Counted from the stretch's first letter, positions 1 through 8,210 are shown. The stretch: 64,000 nt of DNA from JAVWHP01 sp036639955 (GCA_036639955.1 JAVWHP010000002.1:131966-195965); one strand, 5' to 3'. The notes: generated from the letters alone by a model not told the origin. Translations and numbers: made by a program.

Positions 1-2
1 CT

Positions 3-305
3 ATTCAACAATTAAAAACTAAAGGAATCGGCTTTAAACATAAAAACTTTAAGAATGGCGAATGGGTTGAAATGCTACCGTTTGGTACAAAGAAACCAAG
101 ACGTGATGATCCATTAGAAAAAGAAATAGCTAAAATAGTATCTAATAAGAAAGTTAAAGTAAAACCTGGATACAAAGTTAGACGTAAGAATGAAATTGAA
201 ACATTAAAACGTAAAGCTAAACGTACATTAATTCAAAATGATATTAAGACACAAAAGAAAGAACGTGCTAAAAAGCTACAAAGAGAAAAGAGAATTGAAG
301 AATGA
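3..305 (+). CDS. cshB: C-terminal end of DEAD-box RNA helicase (CshB-like), cut by window edge
   Basis: Only about the last 100 codons are present. The open frame runs in from the left edge with codons beginning at base 3, so the ATG at 72 is internal. The visible part is a basic, Lys/Arg-rich tail (KVKPGYKVRRK near the middle, many KR pairs to the end) with no helicase motif. Tails of this kind follow the helicase core in Bacillota CshB-type cold-shock RNA helicases, which unwind structured RNA and associate with ribosome assembly or the degradosome. The stop overlaps the start of nfo by four bases, and cshB-nfo adjacency is also found in B. subtilis (yqfR-yqfS). The identity rests on tail character plus synteny, since the catalytic part is outside the window. 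Confidence 0.7.
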   Translation: MQQLKTKGIGFKHKNFKNGEWVEMLPFGTKKPRRDDPLEKEIAKIVSNKKVKVKPGYKVRRKNEIETLKRKAKRTLIQNDIKTQKKERAKKLQREKRIEE

Positions 306-1189
306 TAAGAATTGGAAGTCATTGTTCAATGTCTGCTCCAGATTATGTATTAGGATCAGTTAAAGAAGCATTAAGTTATAATGCTAATGCATTAATGATT
401 TATACAGGGGCTCCTCAAAACTCAGCACGCCGTAATATTGATGAACTTAAAATTGAAGAGGCAAATAACTTATTAAATGATAATAAGCTAAATGGAAATG
501 ATATTGTAATACATGCACCCTATATTATAAACTTAGCTAATACTTTTAAAGTAGAAACCTATGAATTAGGAATTAAACTACTTATCAATGAAATTAATCG
601 GAGCATAGCGATAGGTAGTAAAATTTTAGTGTTGCATCCAGGATCTCATGTCGGCGCTAGTGTAGACACAGGGATTGATTCAATCATTAAAGGGATTGAT
701 ACTGCAATAACAGCAATTCCTTTAATAGGAGATTTTAAAATAGCTTTAGAAACGATGTCAGGTAAAGGTACAGAAGTAGGATATACTTTTGAACAACTAA
801 AAAAGATTATTGAAGGGTCTAATTATTCAGATAATTTAGGTGTATGTATGGACTCATGTCATTTATCAGATTCTGGTTATGATATAACAAACATTGACAC
901 GCTATTAGATGAATTTGAAAGCTATTTACCATTAAATAAAATTTTATGCTTTCATATAAATGATTCTAAGAATCCTAATGGAAGTAAAAAAGATAGACAT
1001 GCTAATATAGGCTTTGGAACTATAGGGTTTCAACCTTTAGCAGATATAGTTAATTGTAAACGTCTAGAAGATGTTATTAAGATATTAGAAACGCCTTATG
1101 TAGATGGTAATGCACCATATGCATATGAAATTAAAATGTTAAAAGATAATAAGTTTAATGAACATCTCATAGAAGAATTAACAAAATAA
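302..1189 (+). CDS. nfo: Endonuclease IV (AP endonuclease)
   Basis: This is a 295-residue TIM-barrel AP endonuclease, close to the usual 280-300 residues. It cleaves the backbone 5' to abasic sites in base excision repair, using three zinc ions. The metal-ligand landmarks are in order: IVIHAP, LVLHPGSHVG, ALETMSGKG, CMDSCH near the middle, then HINDSKNP and KDRHANIG, and a final LETPY. The start ATG overlaps the previous stop (ATGA type), so translation is probably coupled to the helicase gene. A bidirectional hairpin terminator follows at once, and ispG converges from the other side. In B. subtilis nfo is a YqfS-type enzyme in the same gene neighbourhood. Nothing looks broken. Confidence 0.93.
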   Translation: MIRIGSHCSMSAPDYVLGSVKEALSYNANALMIYTGAPQNSARRNIDELKIEEANNLLNDNKLNGNDIVIHAPYIINLANTFKVETYELGIKLLINEINRSIAIGSKILVLHPGSHVGASVDTGIDSIIKGIDTAITAIPLIGDFKIALETMSGKGTEVGYTFEQLKKIIEGSNYSDNLGVCMDSCHLSDSGYDITNIDTLLDEFESYLPLNKILCFHINDSKNPNGSKKDRHANIGFGTIGFQPLADIVNCKRLEDVIKILETPYVDGNAPYAYEIKMLKDNKFNEHLIEELTK

Positions 1190-1216
1190 AACCATCGTAA
1201 GATGGTTTTATTTTGT
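1187..1216. terminator. Bidirectional terminator between nfo and ispG
   Basis: A perfect 10-bp stem (1187-1196 with 1201-1210) has a GTAA loop. It has A-runs on its left and T-runs on its right, so it can act on both strands. It lies between the convergent nfo and ispG genes and overlaps both stop codons. Confidence 0.85.
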
Positions 1217-2281
1217 TTGGATATGAGCTTGCTCAAAAGCTAGTATTTCTGCTTTAAGTGTTGGTAACATTTCTTCAGTCTTAAGTTTTTTAATAATTAT
1301 TCCTTTTTTAATTAGTAATCCTTCATCTTTACCCCCGGCTATTGCTATATCGGCGTTTTTAGCTTCTCCTGGGCCATTAACTGCACATCCCATTATAGCT
1401 ACATCTATATCACAGTGAATAGTTTGTAGGAAGGTTTCTATTTCATTAACTAAAGGAGTTATATTAAATTGAGTACGACCACAGGTCGGGCAAGCAATAA
1501 GGTTAGGTACATTGTTGATTAGTTTTACTGATTTTAATAGTTGTTTAGCTATTAATATTTCATTAAGTGGATCCCCATTAACTGATACGCGTATTGTATC
1601 TCCAATACCTTCTTGTAATAGTATTCCTAGAGCTACACTAGATTTGATAGCACTACCCATCATTGTACCGGCTTCAGTCACTCCTAAATGCAACGGATAG
1701 GGGAAAGTCGTACTAGCTAATCGATAAGCAGCTACGCACATTAAAACATCACTAGATTTAAATGACAGCACTATGTTATGAAAATTTAAATCAGTCAAAA
1801 TTTTAACATGTTCAGCAGCACTCTCAATCATAGCCTCTGCACAAACACAACCATATTTATCTAATATGTTTTTATCTAAAGAACCGCTATTGATACCAAT
1901 TCTTATAGGTATGTTATGTTGTTGACAAACTTTAACAACAGCTTGAACATTAGAAATACTACCGATGTTACCTGGATTTAATCTAATCTTATCTATACCA
2001 TTCTCAATAGCAGCAATAGCTAAACGATAATCGTAATGAATATCAGCAACTAAAGGTACATTGGTACGTTCCTTAATTAATTTGATAGCTAAAGCATCTT
2101 CATTATCAGCAATAGCTAATCTAACTAATTCACAACCAGCATCTTCTAAAGCTAATATTTGTTTAACACTAGCATCAACATCTTTAGTCTTAGTATTACA
2201 CATAGACTGTATAAGAACTCTATTTTGATGTCCTATTTGTTTATTACCAACCTTAATAGATAAGGTTTCAGATCTTTTCAT
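1208..2281 (-). CDS. ispG: 4-hydroxy-3-methylbut-2-enyl diphosphate synthase (IspG/GcpE)
   Basis: IspG is the 4Fe-4S enzyme that converts MEcPP to HMBPP in the DXP (MEP) isoprenoid pathway; dxs and ispA of the same pathway lie at 26-29 kb. The 357-residue protein opens with the TIM-barrel segment (RVLIQSMCNTKTKD, ELVRLAIADNEDA, LVADIHYDYRLA) and ends with the cluster domain. The cluster cysteines are visible as ACPTCGRTQFN and IMGCAVNGPGEA. Length and motifs are normal for the bacterial single-domain type. The start has a GAGGTGA ribosome site and faces away from the penicillin-binding protein gene, so the 148-bp gap at 2282-2429 holds divergent promoters. Confidence 0.95.
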   Translation of the reverse strand: MKRSETLSIKVGNKQIGHQNRVLIQSMCNTKTKDVDASVKQILALEDAGCELVRLAIADNEDALAIKLIKERTNVPLVADIHYDYRLAIAAIENGIDKIRLNPGNIGSISNVQAVVKVCQQHNIPIRIGINSGSLDKNILDKYGCVCAEAMIESAAEHVKILTDLNFHNIVLSFKSSDVLMCVAAYRLASTTFPYPLHLGVTEAGTMMGSAIKSSVALGILLQEGIGDTIRVSVNGDPLNEILIAKQLLKSVKLINNVPNLIACPTCGRTQFNITPLVNEIETFLQTIHCDIDVAIMGCAVNGPGEAKNADIAIAGGKDEGLLIKKGIIIKKLKTEEMLPTLKAEILAFEQAHIQTK

Positions 2282-2377
2282 AAAATCACCTCATAAATTA
2301 TTATAACAATAAATAAGTTTAAAGTCGAATTTATAATAATATAAATTTGTATAAATATTCAATATATAACGCTTATA

Positions 2378-2388
2378 TATGCTATAAT
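2378..2388 (+). promoter_or_regulatory. Extended -10 promoter (TATGCTATAAT) for the PBP gene
   Basis: The sequence TATGCTATAAT combines a consensus -10 box with the TG of an extended -10, about 40 bases before the PBP start codon. No convincing -35 box is present. Identical elements precede rpmG (4536-4546) and the TtcA-like gene (36956-36966). Confidence 0.6.
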
Positions 2389-2429
2389 AATGAAAGTAAA
2401 AAAGATATTAAAGTAATGGAGGTAATGCT

Positions 2430-4520
2430 ATGCTTAAAAATCCCTTTAGAGAATTAGATAACAAAAAAAAGAAAACAGAAAGTAGTCTTTTAAAGAAGAA
2501 TGCTGATTTTAATAAACTTTTAAATAGTAGGATGCAAATCATTGCTATTGTAGTTGCAATAATATTTGGTTTAGTTGTATATAAGTTATATGTTATACAG
2601 ATTAAAGATGCTGACGAATATGCTATAAAACTAGAAGCTTATGAATCTAAGAAACAGTTAACTACTACGCCTAGAGGTAAGATTTTAGATGCTAATGGTA
2701 ATGTTTTAGTAGGTAATGTTCAAAGTTTAAATGTAGTTTATAATAGTCCTAAGTCAATTGATGATGAAGAAGAATGGGCATTATGTGAAAAGTTTGCTAA
2801 ACAATTTAATGTTGATTATACTTCTTTAACAGAACGTGATTTAAAGGAACTGTGGTTGTTATTAGATGTTAATGAGAGTTCTCGATTAAGTAATGGTAAT
2901 TCAAAATTAAGTGATGATGAATATGAACAAGCAATGCGTGATAAATTAAATAGTAAAGAAGTATATAATCTTAAACTAAGTAGAATTAGTGTAGAAGATG
3001 TTGCTAAAATACCTGTAGAAAAGAAACAGGGGTATGCTATTAAAAAGATTTTGAATAGTGGAACTGAAGGTCAAAGTGATGTTATTCTAGAAAATGTAAG
3101 TACTGAAACAGCCGCTTATTTAAGTGAACACGAAGCAGACTATCCGGGTTTTAGTATTTCTTTTGACTGGTCTAGGACTTATCCATATAATGATGTATTA
3201 AGATCTGTATTAGGTGGTGTGTCAACTAGTAAACAAGGAGTACCTAAAGAATCACAAGACTATTATTCTGCATTAGGATACCCATTAAATGAAAGAGTAG
3301 GAACTAGTGGACTTGAAGAACAATATGAAGTATTACTAAGTGGCAATAGGAATGTATCTGAAATTAAGTATGATGCTAATGGAACACCAATATTTAATGA
3401 AATAAGTAATGGACGTAATGGTTATGATCTACAAATGAGTATTGATGTCGAATTACAAAAAAAGATTGATGAAATATTAATTAAACATTTAAATGCTGAA
3501 AAAGATAATCCTAAAAGAAAATATTTAAGCAGTTTATATGTTACCTTAATGAATCCTGAAACAGGTGAAATATATGCAATGTCAGGTAAAACAAGAAATG
3601 ATGAAGGGAATATACTAGATAATGCTTCTGGTAACTATTTAGAAGCCAATGTTCCGGGAAGTGTTGTTAAGGGAGGAACTGTCTTTATGGGGTTAAATGC
3701 AGGAGTTGTAAAACCAGGAGAATTAGTATTAGACCAACCAATTAAACTTAAGGGAACTCCAGAAAAAAGTTCTTACTCAAGTAATATAGGGAATATTGAC
3801 GAAATAGGAGCCTTAGCTAAATCAAGTAACGTATATATGTGGCAGATAGTAATGAGAATGGGAGGAACTAACTACACTCCAGATTGTCCATTAGTTATAG
3901 ACCCTACATTGTTTAGTACGATGAGACATAACTATACTCAGTTTGGATTGGGTATAAAAACAGGATTAGATGTACCAAGCGAATCAATTGGATTTAGTGG
4001 AACGAACACTCAAGCTGGTTTAGCATTAGATTATGCGATTGGCCAATATGATTCATATACACCAATTCAATTGGTTCAATATGTATCAACAATAGCTAAT
4101 GGAGGAAAAAGGATCAAGCCAAGATTAGTAACTTACGGATATGAAACTAATGCAGATAAAAAAGTAATGTATGAAAATAAACCAACTGTACTAAATACAA
4201 TTGATGGAAACTTAGATTATCTTAAGAATGTACAACAGGGTTTTAGAGCTTGTATAGAAACTGGATTCTGTGGTGGAAAGATGAAAGGTGTTAAAACTGA
4301 AGTAGCAGCTAAAACAGGAACAGCTGAAACCTATTATTTAGCAAAAGATGGTGAAGTACATAAAATAACTAATGCATCAATGGTAGGATATGCGCCATAT
4401 GATAAACCTAAAGTAGCATTTAGTTGTGTAGCACCCAATTCAAGTACAGAAGAACTACAATCAAATATGTGTTTTGACATAATGCCTGAAGTATTAGATG
4501 AGTTTTTAAAAAAATATTAG
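2430..4520 (+). CDS. Class B penicillin-binding protein (PBP2/PbpA-like D,D-transpeptidase)
   Basis: This transpeptidase crosslinks peptidoglycan and normally partners a SEDS glycosyltransferase such as RodA. The 696-residue protein has a short basic cytoplasmic N-terminus, one membrane segment (about residues 36-57), a dimerisation domain starting with TPRGKILDANG, and a transpeptidase domain. All three catalytic motifs are intact: S411-V-V-K414, S465-S-N467 and K628-T-G630. The PGSVVKGGT context of the active serine is that of elongation-type PBPs (B. subtilis PbpA, pneumococcal PBP2b). There are no PASTA repeats, which argues against the division type FtsI/PBP2x and SpoVD. A strong GGAGGT ribosome site precedes the ATG. 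In B. subtilis pbpA, rpmGA, yqgX and comGA lie in the same region in this order. Confidence 0.9.
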   Translation: MLKNPFRELDNKKKKTESSLLKKNADFNKLLNSRMQIIAIVVAIIFGLVVYKLYVIQIKDADEYAIKLEAYESKKQLTTTPRGKILDANGNVLVGNVQSLNVVYNSPKSIDDEEEWALCEKFAKQFNVDYTSLTERDLKELWLLLDVNESSRLSNGNSKLSDDEYEQAMRDKLNSKEVYNLKLSRISVEDVAKIPVEKKQGYAIKKILNSGTEGQSDVILENVSTETAAYLSEHEADYPGFSISFDWSRTYPYNDVLRSVLGGVSTSKQGVPKESQDYYSALGYPLNERVGTSGLEEQYEVLLSGNRNVSEIKYDANGTPIFNEISNGRNGYDLQMSIDVELQKKIDEILIKHLNAEKDNPKRKYLSSLYVTLMNPETGEIYAMSGKTRNDEGNILDNASGNYLEANVPGSVVKGGTVFMGLNAGVVKPGELVLDQPIKLKGTPEKSSYSSNIGNIDEIGALAKSSNVYMWQIVMRMGGTNYTPDCPLVIDPTLFSTMRHNYTQFGLGIKTGLDVPSESIGFSGTNTQAGLALDYAIGQYDSYTPIQLVQYVSTIANGGKRIKPRLVTYGYETNADKKVMYENKPTVLNTIDGNLDYLKNVQQGFRACIETGFCGGKMKGVKTEVAAKTGTAETYYLAKDGEVHKITNASMVGYAPYDKPKVAFSCVAPNSSTEELQSNMCFDIMPEVLDEFLKKY

Positions 4521-4535
4521 CATTTCTAAAAAATA

Positions 4536-4546
4536 TATGCTATAAT
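4536..4546 (+). promoter_or_regulatory. Extended -10 promoter (TATGCTATAAT) for rpmG
   Basis: A second copy of the exact 11-mer found before the PBP gene lies 26 bases before the rpmG start and just after the PBP stop codon. A -35 match is weak. It suggests rpmG has its own promoter. Confidence 0.6.
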
Positions 4547-4572
4547 TTTAGAGCACTATGAGGAGGGACACT

Positions 4573-4722
4573 ATGAGAGAAAATATAACTTATAAATGTT
4601 CAGAATGTAATGAAGAAAATTATATTGGTACAAGAAACAAAAGACAACATCCAGAACGTATGGAAATAAACAAATATTGCCCACGTTGTAACAAAAAAAC
4701 TGCACATAAGGAAAAGAAATAA
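4573..4722 (+). CDS. rpmG: 50S ribosomal protein L33
   Basis: This 49-residue basic protein (MRENITYKCSECNEEN at the start, ending KKTAHKEKK) is ribosomal protein L33 of the large subunit. It keeps the zinc-ribbon cysteines as two pairs, CSEC and CPRC, so it is the zinc-binding form rather than the Cys-free paralogue made under zinc limitation. An AGGAGGG ribosome site sits seven bases before the ATG. The 3' end of the gene doubles as the left arm of a terminator hairpin. Its position between a class B PBP gene and the YqgX-like hydrolase matches the B. subtilis rpmGA neighbourhood. Confidence 0.93.
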   Translation: MRENITYKCSECNEENYIGTRNKRQHPERMEINKYCPRCNKKTAHKEKK

Positions 4723-4742
4723 AAGACTTATGTGCTTTTTTT
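4702..4742 (+). terminator. Terminator overlapping the 3' end of rpmG
   Basis: A 9-bp stem (4702-4710 with 4727-4735, GCACATAAG with its complement) has an A-rich loop and runs into seven T residues. The left arm lies in the last rpmG codons, before the stop codon. Confidence 0.75.
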
Positions 4743-4748
4743 AATGAC

Positions 4749-5354
4749 ATGGAAAATATAAAAGTAATCGCTTGTGGTTTATTCCAAGCAAATGCATACA
4801 TTATTACTAAGGATAAGCACGCACTAGTCATTGACCCAGGAACTGCTCATTCTAACATCTTTGCTTATTTAGAAGATAATTCATTAATAGTAGATGGAAT
4901 CTTTTTAACACATGCTCATTTTGATCATATCGGTGGAGTAGACAAGTTAGTAGCTAAATATAACTGTCCGCTTTATATGAATGAATATGATGCTCCACTA
5001 TTAACAAGCTACGAATTAAATTGTTCATTAGAAGGAAGACAAGTAATAGTTAAAAGTAAACCAAAATTCATAAAACCTGGATTAAATGAAATTGGAGTAT
5101 TTGGAATAGAAATAATTGATGCACCTGGACATTCTGAAGGATGCTCAATGCTAAGATATGAAAACAATCTATTCACTGGAGATGTGTTATTTAAAAATTG
5201 TATTGGAAGAACTGATCTTAAAGGTAGTTCTAATACTAAAATGAATAATAGTTTAAAAATGATAAGAAATATGGAAGATGATTATATAGTATATCCAGGA
5301 CATGGAGAAGCTACTACATTAAAAGAAGAACAAAAAAATAATCCATATTTATAG
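4749..5354 (+). CDS. MBL-fold metallo-hydrolase (YqgX/GloB-like)
   Basis: This is a compact 201-residue metallo-beta-lactamase-fold hydrolase of the glyoxalase II-like group. The metal-binding motif is intact as H55-A-H57-F-D59-H60 in THAHFDHIGG. Later ligands appear as GHSEG, FTGDVLF and a C-terminal YPGHGEATT. The substrate is not predictable: relatives hydrolyse S-lactoylglutathione-like thioesters, and B. subtilis YqgX sits near comGA as here. The ATG lies only 14 bases past the rpmG terminator stem and no Shine-Dalgarno sequence is visible, because the preceding bases are the T-tract. Translation may therefore be weak or leaderless. A terminator follows, so this is a one-gene unit. Confidence 0.85.
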   Translation: MENIKVIACGLFQANAYIITKDKHALVIDPGTAHSNIFAYLEDNSLIVDGIFLTHAHFDHIGGVDKLVAKYNCPLYMNEYDAPLLTSYELNCSLEGRQVIVKSKPKFIKPGLNEIGVFGIEIIDAPGHSEGCSMLRYENNLFTGDVLFKNCIGRTDLKGSSNTKMNNSLKMIRNMEDDYIVYPGHGEATTLKEEQKNNPYL

Positions 5355-5365
5355 AAGCGTGGAGA

Positions 5366-5389
5366 AAGAGCCTAAAGGCTCTTTTTTTA
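5366..5389 (+). terminator. Terminator after the MBL hydrolase gene
   Basis: The stem AGAGCC pairs with GGCTCT across a TAAA loop (5367-5372 with 5377-5382), followed by a run of seven T. It separates the hydrolase from the comG operon. Confidence 0.85.
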
Positions 5390-5439
5390 TATTTATAGGA
5401 TATATTAAAATAATGGAGTAATAAGATGTGGGTGATAGT

Positions 5440-6423
5440 ATGAAGAATAAATTAAATAGTTTAATAAGATATGCTATTAAGAATGATGTAAGTGATATCC
5501 ATTTTATATATCAGAATAGTAGTTTGAATATTACTATGAGAGGGATAAAAGGTATAAAGGAAGTTAAAGACGAGTTATACGATATAAATTTATTTAGATA
5601 TATTCAGTATCTAGCTAATTTAGATTTAGGTAATATAAAACTACCACAAACTGGTAATTTTGAATTAGATATAAATAATAAACATTTATATTTTAGATTA
5701 TCTGTTATAGTTACTAATGATGTAAGTAGTGGTGTACTTAGAATACTTAATAATCATAGTAGAATAGAATTGGAAGATTTAAGTAGTAATAAAAAAGATC
5801 TAGTAACTTTTAATCGTTGGACTCATGTAAGACACGGTTTAGTTATTATGAGTGGCCCGACAGGAAGTGGTAAAACAACTACTTTACATGCATTATTAGA
5901 TCGAATTGCTGATGATAAAAAATTAAAAGTAATTAGTTTAGAAGATCCCATAGAGATACATACAGATAAGTTTTTACAATTACAGGTTAATGATAAATAT
6001 TCTTTAAATTATAAAAATGGTATTAGAGAACTACTGAGACATGATCCTGATGTAATTATGATTGGTGAAGTTAGAGATGAAAAGAGTGCTAGAATGCTCT
6101 ATCAGTGCGCATTAACAGGACACCTCGTATTTACCACACTACACTGTAAAAACGCTTTAGAAGCGATATATCGCCTTGAGGAATTAGGATTAAACACTAA
6201 TGAAATAAAACAAGTCCTACTAGGAGTAACTAATCAAAGAATATATAGTTCTAAAAAAACTAAAGGAAGGATCTGTATATATGAAATACTTGAAGGACTT
6301 GAACTACAAACTACTATTCAAGAACACACTTATTCTAACAATCATCAATCAATTGAATCTAAAATTAAAACAGCAATTGAATCAAATCTCATTTATAAAA
6401 AAGAAGCAAGTTACGATCTCTGA
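5440..6423 (+). CDS. comGA: Competence/type IV pilus assembly ATPase (ComGA-like)
   Basis: This GspE/PilB/VirB11-superfamily ATPase powers assembly of the competence pseudopilus for DNA uptake. The 327-residue protein has a short N-terminal domain, a Walker A loop (GPTGSGKTT, K145), an Asp box near EDPIEIH, a Walker B region (LLRHDPDVIMIGEVRD), a His box (GHLVFTTLH) and a closing KGRICIYEIL. B. subtilis ComGA is slightly longer (356) and also lacks the large N-terminal domain of PilB. I chose ATG 5440 because GGTGAT precedes it; an in-frame GTG at 5428 is an alternative. A five-codon frame (ATG 5426) overlaps the start and might couple translation. It heads the comG operon and its 3' end overlaps comGB. 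Confidence 0.88.
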   Translation: MKNKLNSLIRYAIKNDVSDIHFIYQNSSLNITMRGIKGIKEVKDELYDINLFRYIQYLANLDLGNIKLPQTGNFELDINNKHLYFRLSVIVTNDVSSGVLRILNNHSRIELEDLSSNKKDLVTFNRWTHVRHGLVIMSGPTGSGKTTTLHALLDRIADDKKLKVISLEDPIEIHTDKFLQLQVNDKYSLNYKNGIRELLRHDPDVIMIGEVRDEKSARMLYQCALTGHLVFTTLHCKNALEAIYRLEELGLNTNEIKQVLLGVTNQRIYSSKKTKGRICIYEILEGLELQTTIQEHTYSNNHQSIESKIKTAIESNLIYKKEASYDL

Positions 6424-7375
6424 AATAACTCAACAAGATTTAACTTATATTGCTATGCTGCTTAATAATGGACATACAATAGCTAACACTCTAGCTATTG
6501 TATGTCCATCCAATACATCCATTCTAACTGCTATATCGCAGGGTAAAGCGATTGAAGATTGCTTTACCCTGCGAAACAACACTTCCTTCTACCACCATTA
6601 CCATTTCTTTTTAGAATTCACTAGCTTTTGTGATGCTATTATTTTTGCTAATGAAATGTATAACTATGAATTAGAACTAAGAACATCTTTATTAACTAAA
6701 ATATCATATCCGGTCTTTCTATTATTCTTTTCTTTAATAGCTTTATCAGGCTTTACATTTCTTTTATTTCCTCAATTAATAAACTCATTATCAATTGAAT
6801 CCACCTCAATCTTTTATATTATTTATATTATTATTAAATTATGTTTACTATTTATATATCTATTATTTATAGTATCGATCATAATAATAACTTATTTTAA
6901 ATTTAATAAGAGTAAGCTATACTATTTATTTAAGAATAATAGCATAAGAATTAAATTAGTTAATGAATATTATTCTTATATTACTTGTGGTTATTTAATT
7001 ATTATGCAATCTAGAGGCATATCTACTAAACAAATATTTTATTTTTTAAGCAATATAAAGAAACTTGATTTCTTAAGATGGATTCATATCGATATTACTA
7101 ATAGTTTAAGTAAAGGTATTAGTTTAGCTGATAGTTTAAACAATCAATCGTTATTAACTGATCAATTTAAAAAATTATGTTTGATTGGTATTCAAGCATC
7201 TTCTTTTAATGATATATTAAAGGAATACCTAGTTTTACAAATGAATCTTTGGACTAAGAAGATTAAACATATTAGCATTGTTATTCAGGTAACGGCTTAT
7301 TCTTTTGTTGGTATTATGGTTATTTTAATGTATCAAGTAATGTTATTACCATTAAATATGATAGAACAACTATAG
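6377..7375 (+). CDS. comGB: Competence pilus platform protein (ComGB/GspF-like)
   Basis: ComGB is the inner-membrane platform protein of the pseudopilus machine, a partner of the ComGA ATPase. The protein shows GspF-type signs: an N-terminal cytoplasmic helical part with LLNNGHTIANTL, then strongly hydrophobic segments around FLLFFSLIALSGFTFLLF, another pair near the middle, and a final membrane segment. Starting at TTG 6377 gives 332 residues, near the 323 of B. subtilis ComGB, and overlaps comGA by 47 bases. An upstream ATG at 6281 has a better AAGGAAGG site but would overlap comGA by 143 bases and add an atypical 32-residue extension. The start is therefore uncertain. The early coding region contains two long perfect inverted repeats. 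Confidence 0.82.
   Translation: MNQISFIKKKQVTISEITQQDLTYIAMLLNNGHTIANTLAIVCPSNTSILTAISQGKAIEDCFTLRNNTSFYHHYHFFLEFTSFCDAIIFANEMYNYELELRTSLLTKISYPVFLLFFSLIALSGFTFLLFPQLINSLSIESTSIFYIIYIIIKLCLLFIYLLFIVSIIIITYFKFNKSKLYYLFKNNSIRIKLVNEYYSYITCGYLIIMQSRGISTKQIFYFLSNIKKLDFLRWIHIDITNSLSKGISLADSLNNQSLLTDQFKKLCLIGIQASSFNDILKEYLVLQMNLWTKKIKHISIVIQVTAYSFVGIMVILMYQVMLLPLNMIEQL
6468..6509. repeat. Perfect 17-bp inverted repeat inside comGB
   Basis: The arm 6468-6484 (ATGGACATACAATAGCT) is perfectly complementary to 6493-6509, with an 8-base loop. It lies about 30 codons into comGB and would form a very stable RNA hairpin. Confidence 0.9.
6536..6574. repeat. Perfect 14-bp inverted repeat inside comGB
   Basis: The arm 6536-6549 (TCGCAGGGTAAAGC) is perfectly complementary to 6561-6574, with an 11-base loop. 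It begins 27 bases after the preceding hairpin and shares no sequence with it. Confidence 0.9.
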
Positions 7376-7386
7376 GGGGAGAACTT

Positions 7387-7680
7387 ATGAAAAAAGGTTT
7401 TACTATTTTAGAAATGATTATTGTATTGTCTATTATTGCTTTATTGTTTTTATTAACTTTACCTAATATTACACAAAAGAATCAAATAATAAATCGCAAG
7501 GGATGTGAAGCTTTAGTTGAGGTCGTTAATGGCCAAATCTTATTATTTGAGGTAGAAACATTAGAAGCACCAACTTCTATTGATGATTTAGTAGCTGGTG
7601 GCTATTTAAAAGAATCTCAAAAGCGTTGTCCTGACGGCCGTATGATAGAAATAACAGAGGGAGAAGCAGATGCTGAATAA
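7387..7680 (+). CDS. comGC: Major competence pseudopilin (ComGC-like)
   Basis: A 97-residue type IV prepilin. The class III signal is textbook: MKKG followed by FTILEMIIVLSIIALLF, with cleavage expected after G4 and the conserved Glu at mature position 5. The short leader, the hydrophobic N-terminal helix and the small C-terminal domain match ComGC, the main subunit of the competence pseudopilus. Two cysteines (KGCEAL and KRCPDG) could form an intramolecular disulfide. A GGGGGAGA ribosome site follows comGB by a few bases, and the end overlaps comGD by 11 bases. Processing would need a ComC-type prepilin peptidase, which is not in this window. Confidence 0.9.
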   Translation: MKKGFTILEMIIVLSIIALLFLLTLPNITQKNQIINRKGCEALVEVVNGQILLFEVETLEAPTSIDDLVAGGYLKESQKRCPDGRMIEITEGEADAE

Positions 7681-8050
7681 TAAAGGCTTTACTTTGATTG
7701 AAATGATTATTATTCTAGCAATCGTAAGCATGCTAACTACTGTTTTTAGTATTAAACTATCGAGTTCAAATGCTAGTACTAAATTAGAATTAATTAAATT
7801 AAAACAAACAATAATTCAGAGCCAATTAAATTCTATTTATTTAGCTAAGAGGAATAATGTCGCTATTGAAGATAGTGCCTTAGTTATTAATGAAATTAAA
7901 ACACCTTTAAATAAATTATCCTGTTCTAATACGGAATTTAACTATAATATGAATGGTCATATTAATGGACCTGTAAAGTTAGAATGTTATGGCAATAAAA
8001 CTTTATATAACTTTAATTTATCATTAGGAACAGGCATTCTTTATGAATAA
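7670..8050 (+). CDS. comGD: Competence pseudopilin (ComGD-like)
   Basis: A 126-residue minor pseudopilin. The N-terminus MLNNKGFTLIEMIIILAIVSM is a canonical prepilin signal with cleavage after the Gly preceding Phe and Glu at mature position 5. The rest is a short helical and beta domain with paired cysteines (LSCSN and LECYG). The start overlaps the comGC stop by 11 bases with GAGGGAGAA as the ribosome site, and the 3' end overlaps the next pilin gene by 8 bases. Assignment to ComGD rather than another minor pilin rests on operon order. Confidence 0.82.
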   Translation: MLNNKGFTLIEMIIILAIVSMLTTVFSIKLSSSNASTKLELIKLKQTIIQSQLNSIYLAKRNNVAIEDSALVINEIKTPLNKLSCSNTEFNYNMNGHINGPVKLECYGNKTLYNFNLSLGTGILYE

Positions 8051-8210
8051 AAAAGGTTTTATTCTGATTGAAACAATTATGCTATTCTCTTTAGTGTGCA
8101 TATGTGTTAGTTGTCTAACGACACAAGTAAGAGCGTATATTAACACAAATAAATTATTTAATGAAAGAATTAGCATTGATGAGGAGTTAATAAAAATATA
8201 TGAAGAATAA
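8043..8210 (+). CDS. Very small pseudopilin (ComGE position), 55 aa
   Basis: A short gene of 55 codons that is easily missed. It starts MNKKGFILIETIM, a prepilin-type signal with Gly-Phe cleavage context and a Glu at mature position 5, followed by a hydrophobic helix containing three close cysteines (CICVSC). It then has a brief charged tail ending KIYEE. The start overlaps comGD by 8 bases and the stop overlaps the next pilin gene by 11, so it is embedded in a tightly coupled operon. Order suggests it is the ComGE equivalent. It is shorter than known ComGE proteins (about 115 residues in B. subtilis) and has essentially no C-terminal globular domain, so it may be a helix-only tip subunit or a decayed gene. 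Confidence 0.72.
   Translation: MNKKGFILIETIMLFSLVCICVSCLTTQVRAYINTNKLFNERISIDEELIKIYEE

Noticed and set aside
4571..4831. An 86-codon minus-strand open frame across rpmG and the MBL start
   Set aside because: It lies opposite a clear L33 gene, has no ribosome site and shows no recognisable motif.
5426..5443. Five-codon open frame (MWVIV) overlapping the comGA start
   Set aside because: It may couple translation, but is too short to support as a gene.
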